A stretch of DNA of 64,000 nucleotides. Source: Epiperipatus broadwayi (taxonomy: Eukaryota > Onychophora > Udeonychophora > Euonychophora > Peripatidae). This document shows, in pieces, positions 33,601 to 47,081 of this stretch. The stretch spans positions 3,963,416 through 4,027,415 of the forward strand of contig JAQFVV010000111.1 of NCBI GenBank assembly GCA_028023455.1. The letters are read 5' to 3'. Both the position numbers and the translations under genes were made by a program. The notes under the pieces are model-generated. The model saw only the letters and a list, made by a program, of their open reading frames with translations, was not told the DNA's origin and did no database searches. Each line of letters starts with the position of its first letter. The stretch's first letter is position 1.

Positions 33601-36600
33601 AAAAATACTAAACGAAAGTTTAAATGTATCAAGAAGGAAACATATATAAAAAAGTGAACACATAGTTGAATAAAAGATGGATCCATGGAAATACAAATAG
33701 TACTTAAAAGTTTATCGAATATTTTTTCAAAGTTAAATTAGATGGATTGATGCATCGGATATGCAGAGAATATTGGTAGAGAAGATTAAGAAGTTTCGTG
33801 GGAATAATTCTTTAATATTATGATTTAATAATTATCGTCCTAAATACTAAAACCAAGGATTATTTTAATAAATTTTACTAAATAGATTAATAATTATTTT
33901 TATTTTAAACTTTAACGCGCTTTGATGAGAACATTTTTAAAAACTCTAGAGAAAATAATAAACATTTTGGACTTATCAGGAACTATCGTCAAAAAAATAT
34001 GTAATTATAGTTTTGATTCCTTTTATTTTGTTAACCTAGTTTAAATCTAAATTTTTATATAAGATTAGGAAAAACATAAAAACATTAATTTATTAATATT
34101 AAAATTTTATAATATAACAATCTAATAATTTAGCTAAAAATATTTTAATATAAAGTGTATGGGTGTGAATTTTTTTTTATATCTGCAATGCTCAAGTGGA
34201 TAAAGGAAGCCTACTGAACACGATGACTAGATAAAGGTTATTGGTAATAATAATAACTATTGATAATTTATAGTGTATATATTTTTTTGTTTTCTTTAGA
34301 TCATCCATAAATTGGAAGAATGAAGTGTAAAAGTTTTTTACTTATATGTACCACATTTTATACAACATTTTAAAAAACATTATGAGATAGGATTGATTTG
34401 AAAATATGCATACAACGATTATTTTTTTTATTTAGTGATATAATCCAACATAACAATTAATTATGTGATTCTTTTAAAATTTTCATGTTATGGGATATTC
34501 AAATATTGTCTAAGTAGATTGTATATGATTAAACATACAGAGCAATGAAGTAAGCAACTTTTCTTATGGAATCGTAAGATTGTTTAACTATTAATGAATT
34601 TTATTTATTGTTTTTGTTAAAATGCAGATAGTTATTTTATCGATGTAAGATGTGGAAAATCTTGAGAAATAATGTTGAGATAGTGGCTTGGAAGTACTTA
34701 GTGAACAGGAAACCAAGATGATGTTTTAAGAAATAGGATGTGATAAGGAATGGAAATAATATTTAGTCTTTATGTGAATATTAGCATAGTTAACAAAGCC
34801 TTATGACTGATACACATTTTATTCTGACAGTGTTTATATTTCTTTAAATATTTGATGTTCTAATAAAGCTGAAGAAATAGCTTTAACATCATCCCTGTAC
34901 TAGAAGATATTAGGCAGGTAAATGTCATACCTCTTCGCACTGTGCCATGATTTTGAGATATGTTAAGAGTAATACTCTAGCTTTCTTCCTTAATCCTATG
35001 CATCTGTTTTCGCTATCTTTATTTCATGTAACTGCATCGTTTAGTAAGATATGTTTAAGAGAAATGATAAATAATTTAGAACTTAGGTTATGCTATCGTT
35101 TTGTATAAGATTGGTTTATTTGCTTAGAAGGAATAGGACGTTATAACTTAAAATTGAAGATCCAAAGTATCCCAAGGAAAGAAAAGAATCATAGAATATA
35201 TTTTGAATTTTATTTCGGAAATGAAATATAAATTTTTTTTTAAAATAAGGTATCTAAACAAAGATATTTTCTTTAAAGTGATAATAATTTTAAATACTTT
35301 AGTATTATTTTTTTAAAGAGAAAAATAAGTATTGCATATTTTTTAAAATACAATAGTACAAAGTAAATTATGTAAACAATACGCATAGTATATTTTTTTG
35401 TTTATTGATTAACAGAAATATATTGATGATTACACTTATATCATACTAAAGTAAGGCTTAAAGAAGAATATATTATGATTAGTAAACATTGTGTGATAAA
35501 TACTAAAATCTAGTATTGAATTTTTGGATAATATTTTGTGTAACATCTTTGACTTTGCAAGATGAAAATTTTTAATATTTTGAGAAATCCATACTCATTA
35601 TAAAATTTTGTTTTTCTATAGAACGTTTTTCTAGGTATGAATTTTTTTAAAAATAAGATAGTTTAATAATATTAAGGATAAAATGCTGTTGCTAATAAAG
35701 TAGCTAAATATATTTGTAATAAGTTAACCATAATGAGAAACCCAATAGTAACATTTTTTTTTTAAATTTTGTCCTAAATCTAAATAAAATATAATTGAAA
35801 TATAAATTATTTTTTTTTATAACCCGGTAGATCAAACTGTAAAGTAAAAAAGTTAAGGATATCCACTGTAAATAGTGTAAATAAATTGTTTATTTATTTG
35901 TTGTTAGTAATAAACTTTGTTAAATTTTGTTATTTCAAGAATTTTGTGTTTGAGTTATTTATTTCTCCATATCGCTGCCTGAAAACACGATATATGCATA
36001 ATAATCGAAACAAATATATAATTTTGCACAAAAGATAAATAGAGAATTATTTTAAGAATTTTAAATATTTTATTGGTATTCATTATAATTAAATAATCAT
36101 AATCTTACATTATTTTATTGGCCATAAATCAGTTATCACAATAGTATATTGAATTATATGCTATCAGTTGCCGCACATATTTTATTTGTCAGATTATTAA
36201 AATGCTACCACATATTTATTATATCATTACATGAAGGTAAAGATTATATAAAATTATTTTATTATTTTATTATGGTAATAAAATTATAGTAAAAAGAAAA
36301 GATATACAGAATTAGTTAAACAATGAAGAATATTATTACTGTTATTTATTATTATTAGTTTCAGTGTAGTAGATTATGACATAAAATCCCTTCTCATATT
36401 TTACTTCCGTATTTTTAATTTAACTTAGAATAAACTTTATGAACCTGAGATTATTTTATTTGAGCTAGATTATTATTAAATAGAAGATTAAGACTTAATT
36501 ATTGGTTTAATCTTAGTGAGTAGAAGTTATTAAAGTCGTAAGAATACTATGAGTTTGTTATTTGAAATAGTAATAAAGGGGGAATAGTGTTCTTATGCCA

Positions 36601-36876
36601 TTGAGGTAGTATCCTGTGGGATATTGGCTCAATGTAATCTATCTTGTCACCCGTATTTTCACTTCAAGTCTCATGAAAATATTAAATATTTATTTAATTT
36701 ATTTTTATAAACTGAACCTTATTCGTATTTTAAATTTGAGCTAGTGAAACATTTTAATTTTAATGTTGAATATTTTATTTATTAATTAATAACTGAGCTA
36801 GAACCCATTTTATTTCATATCATATTTTATCTGGAAGTGAGGATGCACGTGTTTACAGGTTAGAATATATATATAT
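30607..36876. other. very AT-rich DNA, no gene recognised
   Basis: More than 6 kb of A/T-dominated sequence without a reading frame above about 70 codons, a terminal repeat or a duplicated block that I can support, except the short tandem at 31824. Around 32820-32880 a CCAATAGG and a CTATAAATAT lie ~30 bp apart, a possible old promoter, but in such AT-rich DNA this carries little weight. Confidence 0.45.
31824..31886. repeat. 33-bp tandem pair
   Basis: Two nearly identical units, each ATGTAATTATATATATATTG followed by TGCCCTTTT. A similar TA-run plus GTGCCC tandem pair occurs at 53455. Confidence 0.85.
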
Positions 36877-37230
36877 TGTAATGGAATGGATGTGTTGGGT
36901 GTGTGACCAGATTCCTAATGATGCAAGTGGATAATGTCTAATCCCAATAGTTGGTCATTAATGGTAATGAAAAAGATCAAAATGACTGTTTGCACTACTC
37001 ATTTTATTATACATTGAGGTGCAGTGAGGCGATGGTATGAGTTTGAGCTACTAGATTTTACCATATGGTTGTTCTTTAGGTTCTCAACATCATGGGCTCT
37101 CCCCATGTTCCCTTTACTCCTTGATATTCAAAACTCCATGGTCATCTGCATAATCATAATAAGGTATGGTGATGATTATCATAAGTTTGATATGAATCTA
37201 AAAATATTTACATCTGAGTTATATGTGTGA

Positions 37231-37362
37231 TATGGTATGAGTAATGGAAAGTTATGTAAATAATATGGCATGTGTAATGGAAAGTTAGGTTAACGATATG
37301 GCATGGCTCATGGAAAGTTAGATAAATAATTTGGCATGGGTAATGGAGAGTTAGATAAATGA
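37231..37362. repeat. 33-bp minisatellite, four units
   Basis: Four units start at about 37231, 37264, 37297 and 37330. Each reads roughly TATGGCATGNGTAATGGAAA then GTTAGNTAAATAA. Units differ at a few positions. Confidence 0.9.
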
Positions 37363-38677
37363 GGAAACATACATGAACTGTAGTCAAATAAAATAAATCA
37401 TTAATAGCTTTATTTCATTGTGGATGATTTACAGATCTTTTTGAATAAATTAATTTGATGTTTGGGTGGGTCAGCTCATTCTTCATTTGATTCGTATGAT
37501 ATGATCATCTTCCTAACATTTGACCCCATGTAGGATGGTCTAACTATTTTCTTAGTCTAACAATGTAATTTATGATTGTTTTGATATGATGATCCTTTTG
37601 AACAATCTTTAAATTCTCTGGCTTTAACTTGTCTACCTTAATGTATGGCAATGCATCATGATTTACTGACTGTCATCTTTGGGTATGATGTTCCCTCCTT
37701 GATGTTACCAGTGTTTATGATAGTAGTAGCCATTCATACTAGATGTTTAGTCAGTCATACAGAATAACAAATAACAATAATCAAGTTAATTTAACAACAT
37801 TAAACATATAAAATTGTCCTGTACTGGTGCAAGCATTTAATGTTTTATAGATAAAATCTAACCTCAAAACCAGTCAGTCATCCAGTCCTTTAGTTTGTAG
37901 GTCTAGGGATTAGCATCTAGATTTTTATTATAATCAAAAATTATAATGATTAATCTACAGACCTATCTACATAAATATGATTGCTGATTATAGGGATGGA
38001 CCATTAATTCTTTCAATATAAATAAAAAAAACCACAAAGAGTTATGCTACAAAGAAAAATGGATTCTATATAATACATATATAATTTGAATATGTAATTT
38101 TTAATCCATATAGTTAGCTACTCTTCAGCACACTGATACACTGATGTCAAAATAGCTGGTTCCTTCTAGATTAGGAAAATTCATGTATTTTAGGAGTTGG
38201 TAACCATTTGATGTTGCATGGTCATCCTCTAGGAATCTTCCATCTATGATGTTTAATGAGCTTCCTACCCACATATCCTTTGGTATTGCTTGTTATTCAG
38301 TAGAATTAGTATTATCTTCTATATATTAAAAGATGTGCAGTCTTTTTTTTGGTTTCTTTAGCCAGTTAATAATTATTTTTATGAGCTTTGTGTCACTGAA
38401 TAACAAAATTTTATCCAAATTATTCCCTTGGAACATAAGTATTTTCTATAGAAATGTATTATTTCTTTAATTGATCTCTATAAACATTTCCCCCTCTAAG
38501 AATTTCCAATGGCTTTTGGAGATAATTTGTTCTTTTATAGAATTATCAAATCATAAATTGAACATTAGCTCCATTTTAAGCATTATTTTAATGCATATTG
38601 ATAACTTAAAAATTATTTATTATTTTCCTGATTAAAACAACTCAGCTTTTCTCACACATGCAGTCTGTGTTGTAAGC

Positions 38678-39049
38678 ATGTTATATATAACACTGTATTC
38701 CCATTGCATTCTTTGTAGAAGATTTGATGAGTCCATTGAACACATACTCTATCAATGTGAATGGTGGACTCAGTTACGGAATATTGCCCTGCAGAGGATT
38801 ACAGGATACAATTCTTCAAATGTCTACCTTAATGATACATTCAAAAATGGAAATTTTGGCTCCATCCACCTGGCCATTTTCATAAATTTTATCATATGGA
38901 AGATTAGATGTAAGGTATTATTTGATAGAGAGTTGGCCAGTTTTATTGAAGACATTTTCCTAAAGTTATTATATAAAGCTAAAGAAAGTTATCTAAGAAC
39001 ATGCCTGCCTAGCCTTGCTGAGCAAACATGGAGTCAATTAAATATTTAG
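38678..39049 (+). pseudogene. non-LTR retrotransposon ORF, C-terminal zinc-binding part
   Basis: The open frame reads HCILCRRFDESIEHILYQCE with C-x2-C ... H-x4-C spacing, as in the zinc-binding domain at the C terminus of many LINE reverse transcriptases. It continues with a conserved aromatic/basic block FINFIIWKIRCKVLFDREL and ends AEQTWSQLNI. The upstream reverse transcriptase is absent, so this is the tail of a 5'-truncated insertion. The first codons come from flanking repeat sequence shared with 40560-40583; the insertion itself starts near 38706. A related tail lies at 21743-22165. The LINE clade is not assigned. Confidence 0.65.
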
Positions 39050-39261
39050 CAATGGCCACAAATATTTTCATGGCACTCAAACTTTACATGCCATGGGATT
39101 TATATGCCAAATTAGATCACCCCTGGTAAGTAACATAACATAAAATTTTACTTTTAATCCAGTTCTCATCATCTAATTTAATAACTACTTAGTCTTTAAT
39201 GTATCAGACATGATTGTAAAGATGAATGCTATATTACAATGTATATTTTACTTTTTGTGCA

Positions 39262-39287
39262 AATAAAGATTATTTTGAAAAAAAAAA
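39262..39287 (+). terminator. LINE polyadenylation signal and A tail
   Basis: AATAAA at 39262-39267, then ten A at 39278-39287, marking the 3' end of the inserted LINE. Confidence 0.75.
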
Positions 39288-39375
39288 GAGTGTTAATAGA
39301 TTCATTATACATTTAATTAAATTTGTTTTGTTTCAGACCCTCTTTGTTTTTAATAAGCTGGGACTGTACTCTTAC

Positions 39376-40232
39376 ATTTCCTCTTTCCTTAAAACATTAA
39401 AATGGACTGCGAGGGTTTTAATCCTTAATTAGTGTAAGTTATGGTTTTATTGCTTAAACCTTGCTTATTCTTTCCTTTTGATGTTTGATAACAAAGAGCT
39501 TTTTTTTGGAAAATTGGTTTCCACTGTAAGTGAGAAAATGTCCAAAGTTGATTATAAATATTTAATTCTCTTGCAGTCATTACATCTTCAGGTGATTGGA
39601 CCCTTTGTATGATATCTTGTTCATATATAAGTATAATAGGGTATAGCTTATTTGATTTCAAAACACATAACTTTAAATCTGTTATTTTTGTCTGTTGTCC
39701 TTAATAAGCATGTTCACGCTAAAAGCATTAGAGTTGACTATTCTTCAGTCATACAATTGTTATGCAACTGTGTTGATAAATTTAATCACTTTGGGGTGTT
39801 TCTTTTTCTAAGGAATGTCTGAATCCTATTTTTTATGGTTTACAATTTTGATAGTTGAATAAGTATTTACCTGAACCAAAAAAAAAGTCAATAAGGCCAT
39901 TTGATGATGCTTATCTTTCAACACCTCCTCACTTAACAGCTTTGGTTTGATAAGGGGTTTGATTGTGGGTGTTTGTAGACATCTGTACATCCATGGTCTA
40001 GCAAATTCGTTTTTTTTTTTTGTATTTTTTTTTGAGGATAAGTTTCCAGAATATTCCCATGGCAGGGTTTTAATATTCTTGAATTATAGGTACCCCTCAT
40101 TTCACCTCTGCAGTCCAACCAGGATGCATTTGGGCCTGAGCATTTCATGGGGCCTGAGAATTTTGTGATCTTATTTGGCCTTCATACGCATTGCAAAATT
40201 ATAGAAAATGAATTATCACAGCTTGCTGACAT
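39376..40232. other. AT-rich DNA between duplicated units
   Basis: Overlapping short frames on both strands near 39933-40168, none recognised. Confidence 0.4.
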
Positions 40233-40927
40233 GATTTTTTTATGAGCTTTGTGTCACTAAATAATAAAATTTTATGTGAATTGTTCCTTTGGAACTATTA
40301 ACATAAGTCTTTTCTATGCAAATATGTTATTTCCTTGATTTCTATAAACTTTTCTTTCTCTAATCATTTACAATAGATTTTTGAGATAATTTGTTCTTTT
40401 GTAAAATTATCATATCATAAATCAAACATTATTTCCATTTTAAGCATTATTTTAATGCATGTTGATAACTTAAAAAATTATTATCTATTATTTTCTTGAT
40501 TAAAACAATTCAATTTCTTTTCTCATATATTCAGTCTGTGTCACAAGCATCTTATGTATAATGCTGTATTCCCATTGTTTATGTGATTTAATTTCATTTA
40601 GACTCTTTAATTTAAGTTTTTATTTTTATTTTTTTAAAATTAATGATGTAATATCTTAAGTTTAGATCCCATTTTTCTTTGTTACTCTTTTATACTAAAT
40701 TCAGGAATTTGATAAATTGTGCATTAATTACTCTTATTTTGTGGTCAGTAAAGATAACACAACAAAAAGAAAATAAAAACAAGAGACAATGTCACAATCT
40801 ACTTAATTTATAATTAATGTTATAATTTGTTTTTAACAAAGAGTGTTAATAGTAACATTATATGTTTCATTAAGTATGTTCTGTTTCAGACTCTCTTTAT
40901 TCTTAATAGGTTAGAACTATACTATTA
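40233..40927. repeat. duplicated unit, copy 2
   Basis: Shares TATGAGCTTTGTGTCACT at its start with 38381 and the GAGTGTTAATAG and TTGTTTCAGAC-like blocks at its end with 39288. It lacks the LINE tail of copy 1. Confidence 0.75.
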
Positions 40928-40940
40928 CAATATATATATA

Positions 40941-41808
40941 CACCTGCATATTGTTTTACGCGATAGATAGGTTCCTCAGAAAACACGTGCAAATGAAATC
41001 ATGCAAAAATAGACGTAACTTACATTGAAAAAGGGGGGATGCAGCCTGTGATTTTTCAAAATTCGTGTAAAAGCAAAGCACCAACGTAAAATTACTTTAA
41101 AATTTGCACAAAAAAAAAAATAAGGAAATAAAATATGACTAATAAAAAATTTAAAATTTGAAAAAAATTGATACAAGACAAACTTTTTTTAACTATAATA
41201 TTTAATTTTATTCAAAATAATATATTTTTATGCATAATTTACAGTACAGTAATTTACATTTTTTTATACACATTTTAATTATTATGATTTTCTGGTGACA
41301 ACATAATTAGTAATTAATCCTTGAGATGATGATTTTATTAATTGTTTACGAAGCTCGCGATATCCAGACATACAAACATTTAGCTCTCATTACAATTTAA
41401 GAGCACGTTAATGATTAGTGTCATTAATAAGAAAATAATAATTGATTACGTTCTTTTTTAAAAAGCAAAAACAGAATGTGATTTAAAATGCAAAATTAAC
41501 ACACAATGTTTTAACAAATTTACGTTATAATCTTGTAAAATTTAATATGTGTATACATAAAATGTGGAAATCATGATTTTAATTTCATTATTGCATAAAA
41601 TCTTACTATTATAAAGCACTGAAAATATTGAAATTACTAGGATGAAAGCCAAATTCCAATAATGTGCTATTACTTTCAATATAACATAAGTGTGCGAAAT
41701 TTATTATTTAAAGTAATAGCGCATTATTGGAAATCGACTTCCGGTGAAACACGAATCACGTAACTTCAAAATCGTGTTAAAAAGTCCACGTAAAAAGTGA
41801 CTCAGGTG
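40941..41808. mobile_element. TA-flanked MITE (Tc1/mariner-like)
   Basis: 868 bp starting CACCTGCATATTGTTTTACG and ending so that its reverse complement starts CACCTGAGTCACTTTTTACG, with TA on both sides. The terminal repeats are imperfect. There is no transposase frame. Inside, TTCCAATAATGTGCTATTAC (41654) and its near-perfect reverse complement (41711-41732) form a hairpin. TA duplication fits Tc1/mariner-type transposition, but it lies within a (TA)n run, so the duplication itself is not diagnostic. Confidence 0.68.
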
Positions 41809-44800
41809 TATATATATTGTACTATTTAAAACTAGGCACTTTGAACTATTGAATAGCCAAAGCAAGTAATAACCCTCATGGTTTGACTATGCTCAGTGGC
41901 TTAAATTATAATTATCTTTACTATTGAGATATATACCAAATAAAGGGCTCTACATCAATAACGGATGTACACTTTTATTTTTAAATATAAAAATAAATAA
42001 ATTTAGAGAAGGAGAAACCTCACTCACTCTTGGATAAGATTTAAAAATTATTTACCTTACCGATGTTAAAGTACATCTCCCAAGCAGCAAGGGTACAATA
42101 TATGTCCTGCATGATAATAAAATAAATTTATTTTATTATTCCCCTTTCACAATATCTCATTACAATTATACAGCAACTAAATATTGTTGTATGATCTGAT
42201 CTGAAATGACTTTTGTAATGTAAGAATTAATTATTTTTTTTAATATTTTAATAAATGTAATATGATCTATGAATGCCACACTTCTGACATTTAGAAAAGA
42301 AATGTGATTCCAGTAATTGTAAAATCATGTTAAATAATGTCAGGGTTCTTAATATAATAATTATAAATATAACTTGTTTTATTATATTGTTGATTAACAG
42401 AATGACATTCCAGTAGACTATAGGAGATATATACTTCAATTATAAGCTAATGGGTCCTAATAGACTGTAGTAATAGTAATAATATTAATTAAAGAAACAT
42501 TTAATTTAAATAATACTGCATGAAACAATAAACTTTGAAGAATAAAGTCTTCACCTAGAATGACATTTAAATATCCAGAATGTAAAAGGTATATTTTATG
42601 CCTTTCTGCACTCACCAACAATATAAGTTTTAAATTGTTTTTAAAAATATATAATTTTCATTGTATAATAATAAATAATATGCAATCTTTGAATGAAAGT
42701 TAATTTTAAATAAACAGAATAAATATCTTTATTTCAAATGTAATTTTAACATTTATAATCATAAATCTTATGAAATTTTCAGTCTTTGAGTTTAGATCTG
42801 TGTTTTAAATGAATTGTGTATCTGATTTGAATAAATATTTCTATAATATAATTAATAATTGAAGACTCAAGAAATCACATAGAGGCAGAGACTAAAATTT
42901 AACACTAATAAAACACGTTTATTACAAGTAAACATCACACAATTTTAAAAAAATTCAGAGAATAAATTTTATGTTCAAGTCATCTACAAAAATGTAGGCA
43001 CTATTATATCAGGTGCATCAATAAAATTAAAATCATGCCTATTCAATTGGAAATTTTGAAGAATCTGGTAAATTACATTTTTTTAAAATTTTAATTAAAC
43101 ATTATTTATCTCTTTTAAAATATTCTATTTTTAAAACATATGTAGCCCTAAATATTCCTTATTTCTCTACATAGCTGTGACAATGTTCCCAAAATTATCC
43201 ATAACTACTTGATAAAGGTTTAATAAACTTAAAATATCTGAAATAAAAATTATCTATGCCCAATTACCTATTATTAACAGATGTATTTGTAATAATCATT
43301 TAAAATATCTGACATTATGCTAGTACAATCCATAATTTTATCCTTTAATAATATCTAGCTAAGAAATTTTAAAATATTAACATTATATTTCTAGCTATTG
43401 CAAAAGACATGACTAAGAATATTAATTTGATAATAAAATAGAAAATTTTTCAGAAGTCATATGTACACATCATTCCAATTTGCTCCTTGTTCATCTAATA
43501 AGTTACTTAAATACTCAATTGCCTTACTAATTCATTGGTATTTCACTTCAGGATCATGACAACAATAAGGGTTATGTGTATTTTTATTATGCTATAATAA
43601 TACACTAAAACTTAAATTTAATAAATATATTTGTTGGCTTTATTATATTGTTGAGCAAGGCACAACAGGACAATGAATACATTAACTGCTTTATTATAAA
43701 CTTAAGATATTAAGTGTTCCTGAAGTATCTACACTTCAAACTCAAACATATCAATTGCCATACAATTTAAACATACAATTTAAACATACATTATCTTCAT
43801 CTACCATGGCGGAATATAAACATGATACCTTCAAGAGAGAATAACTTCTCAGAGCCATAAGTACTATAGCAATTAATAAGCAATAGTATATTCAAAAACA
43901 CCTTCTTCAAGGCAAACGTGTGACATGTGGTCTTTGCATATGAAAATTGGAATAGGAACCATAGAAAATCTTACCCAAGAATTCAATTATGCTAACTAGC
44001 ATGAAAGACAATATAATATTGGAAACAAAATCCACTCATGAAAAATACCTACAATTGGATAAAGATTTCCTCAATCCTCCAATGTGCTATCTAATTAGTT
44101 ACAGTACTATGAGAGTGAGTTGCCCTACACACATCAAAAGTTAATTGCCTTTATTCTACACAAAACAATGACAAGATAAAATACTACATAAACATGAGAA
44201 ATAATTTTTTAGCTCTAAATATTCATATATGGAGTATGTATAAAACCAACTAATAAACATGAGTCAAAATGGCTAAAATATTTGAAAATAGCACAATAAA
44301 ACATTGGAATTAATAATAAGAACACACACATATAGCTAATAGTAGCATAAAACTTTAAAATATCAGACATAACTGGCAAATGAATAACACTCAATATTAT
44401 AAAGGTAAAAAATGCTATATCAATTAAAACTTTTGTGAGTTTCTTATAAACACCCATTTTTGGCTGTTTACCAAAAAATAATTATAAATGCATAATAATA
44501 AAATAATAATAGGAAAAATAAAATATATGCATATACTTTCTTTATCTAAATATGTACACTAAATATTAATTTCCCTTAAGCAACAGATAATAAAATGCAT
44601 AATTTTTACCTTGGTAATTCATAAATAATTTTGCATAAGAATAAGAATAAAATATAAAAAATAATAATATATATTTAAAAACACCCATAGTTCTTTCAAT
44701 GATGAATTCAGTCTTGAGCTACCTGACACAGGAAAGAAAGTCTTTTGGATGGTAAATCATTTATGACAATGCATCCACAATTTCACATTTTTTAAAATAA

Positions 44801-46329
44801 TAATTCTCGTGACCTGCCTGGTAAAACTTGCACACATATTAACATCACAAACAATGAATATTGGTACAGATTGCAACCACCTTTTCATAAACACTTGGAC
44901 ATTTATTTCAAAAGTTTGCTATAGCTTGTTTTGCACATTTATCCACATAAAAGATATACTACTAATAATGTTTTTTTATTTCTGCAAACATATTTTGAAG
45001 ATAAAACTTATTATATTAAGACAGCATTTCACACTATTTTTTGAAATTATCAATTTGTTAACTTAAATGTAGACAGTAATGACAGTAATTAGTAAGTCAC
45101 TCTTTTTTAAAATAAACAACTAGAACAGCTTTTCACATTTCACACTACCCTTATAGTTAAAAGTTTTTATGCATTATTTTCTTCACTTGAATTCATATCT
45201 CAGATTATCATTGAAGTGCACAAAGTTATCATTTGTTAGAAATAATTTTTAAACAAAAATTATCATAACTAATATTTATAATTTATTAAATTATTGAGAA
45301 TTTTTTTTTTTAAATTAGAGATGATATTCATGTCAGCATTCCAGTAATATTAAAAAGAGTCACATTAAAATTGTTCTTTTAATAATGAGTTCAAATTAGG
45401 TCCTTTTAATACTAAATGAAGTTGAGAATCAACTAAAGAGTTGACTAACAAATGTTTAAAGTTTTTTTTCTTGTAAATATTTAAAAAAAAAGACCAACTT
45501 ATTAGAAGAGTTGAGACATAAATTCATTAAAGATAAGGAATATTGATAAAAGATTAGGTAAAGTATAAAGTTCATAGGATAGCTTGATAACAAAGAAACA
45601 TACTTCCTTTGCCTTGAATTATACACATTTTAGAATCATTACTAAGTAGAAAGCATATGTTTTCTGTTGGCATCTTTACTAGTTTTTTCTTGAAATTCTT
45701 CTGATTAGACTAAGTATGGAAAGCTTAACACCTTTTGGCTATTTAGCCACACATTATTATTTAACAAAAATAATAAAATTTATATAAAATTATCACTTTA
45801 AATAATAAAAAAATTTTGATTAGATAATAAACTTTCTGTGCCCTAAAGATGATGGACAAAAATCACACAGCGCTCTAGACAATCCTCTCTCTGCACACTC
45901 TTCATCATATCATCTACACCACACATTTACACCACACATTTTAAAGCGTCTCTAATATTTACAGCTTTTCATTTTGATCAGCAGTTAATCATCCACACCT
46001 AGTTTTGGAATCCTAGTATTAATTATTCACACTATAACATGGAAATAAAAATAAAATTACCTAACAGTAATTAATTTCAAATTATCATGTGATAGTTTTT
46101 AGTAAATTTCCATTACCACTTAATTGACCTTTGATAATTTATTAAAAAAAAAAAAATATTTACTTCATTAGCATGTAAACTATAAACTATATATGTGCTA
46201 GGTGCACATACAATACAATATTATTTTATTATTTTTATAAATTATTACTTTCTTTGTTAGAAGATCATTCATACTTTTCAATAGTAAATTAAGCCAATAA
46301 ACATCACATGATAAACATTTCTTATACTT
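41809..46329. other. AT-rich DNA, nothing recognised
   Basis: Frames of 60-85 codons occur on both strands (for example 44215-44457 minus, hydrophobic, and 44809-45066 plus), but none has a recognisable domain. A short tandem of ACACCACACATTT lies near 45915-45940. Confidence 0.45.
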
Positions 46330-46449
46330 GCTTATAACTGTTATTAAAACAGGCAAAACTCTCCATGCAGTATTGCCACTCAGTGCAAGCCAGAGTAATC
46401 AATGAATGCCAGAAGGCTTGTGCATAAAATCCACATCTAGTTCCTACTC

Positions 46450-46508
46450 ATCCAATATCTCCAGACTAGTTTCCAGCTTGTGGCTTTCATCAGTGCGGAG
46501 CCTTGGAT
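46450..46508 (-). ncRNA. hammerhead ribozyme, family A, intact core
   Basis: On the minus strand: outer helix ATCCAA, GGCTCCGCA, CTGATGA, stem II AGC-CACAA-GCT, GAAAC, TA, GTC (predicted cleavage after it), TGGAGA, TA, then TTGGAT, which pairs perfectly with ATCCAA over 6 bp. The inner stem I has two mismatches (GCA side). All invariant core bases are present, making it the best preserved family A copy. Confidence 0.85.
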
Positions 46509-46902
46509 CTGAGAGCACTGCACCTAGATCTTAGGATTTAATGCAACCCTCCAGAACCACCTTTTATCTCTACTTAACTAAAAAACTATGAGAATAAAAT
46601 TGAAAACAATAATATTTTCTATCCAAGTTTATTAGCTTATATAGTCATATAGGTCTGAACTCAATTCAGTTCCTATAAATTTTGGTGTCTTTGGTTCTTT
46701 AATAACCATAGCCACCACTATCCTATTATGTAGGATTGGTTCTAAGCCAATAAAAATCACATGATCACCATTTCTTATCCTTGCTTATAATGGTTATTAA
46801 AACAGGCAAAACTATCCATATGGTATTGCCACTCAGTGCAAACCAGAGTAATTAATGTATGCGAGAAGGCTTGTGCATAAAATCTCCATCTAGTGCCTAA
46901 TC

Positions 46903-46961
46903 ATACAATATCCCCAGACTAGTTTCTGGCTTGTGGCCTTTGTCAATGAGAAATCTTGGAT
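46903..46961 (-). ncRNA. hammerhead, family A, two core changes
   Basis: TTGACAA in place of CTGACGA, stem II GGC-CACAA-GCC fully paired, GAAAC, TA, GTC, TGGGGATATTGTAT. Structure kept, core damaged at the first base and at G8. Confidence 0.7.
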
Positions 46962-47022
46962 CTGAGAACTCTGCACCTAGAGGGTTGCCGTGGATCCTAA
47001 GATCTAAGTGCAGTTCTCTCAG

Positions 47023-47081
47023 ATCCAAGGCTCCTCACCGACGAAGGCCACAAGCCAGAAACTAGTCTGGCAATATTGAAT
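47023..47081 (+). ncRNA. hammerhead, family A, one core change
   Basis: ATCCAAGG, CTCCTCA, core CCGACGA (U4 to C), stem II GGC-CACAA-GCC, GAAAC, TA, GTC. It preserves the CG at positions 7-8 that most other copies have lost. Confidence 0.75.

Larger units (their letters stand above)
38378..39375. repeat. duplicated unit, copy 1, holding a LINE tail
   Basis: The left part (38378-38705) matches 40233-40583 and the right part (39288-39375) matches 40841-40927. Between them this copy has a LINE 3' end with a poly(A) tail, where copy 2 has unrelated sequence of ~257 bp. Confidence 0.75.
36877..40929. mobile_element. candidate element with TGTAAT...ATTACA ends in (TA)n
   Basis: TGTAATGGAATGG follows a (TA)n run at the left and ATTACA precedes one at the right, the same end pattern as the LTR-like blocks at 23264, 48800 and 58905. 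The 4 kb between holds a minisatellite, two related ~0.7-1 kb units and a LINE tail, so if it is one element it has been much rearranged. The boundaries are a hypothesis. Confidence 0.3.

Noticed and set aside
40581-40840. Second LINE insertion in the duplicated unit
   Set aside because: No poly(A) tail, zinc-binding motif or similarity to the LINE tail at 38706-39287 is visible.
44215-44457. 80-codon hydrophobic protein, possible membrane protein
   Set aside because: Hydrophobic short frames are expected in AT-rich DNA; no start context, homologous copy or domain supports it.
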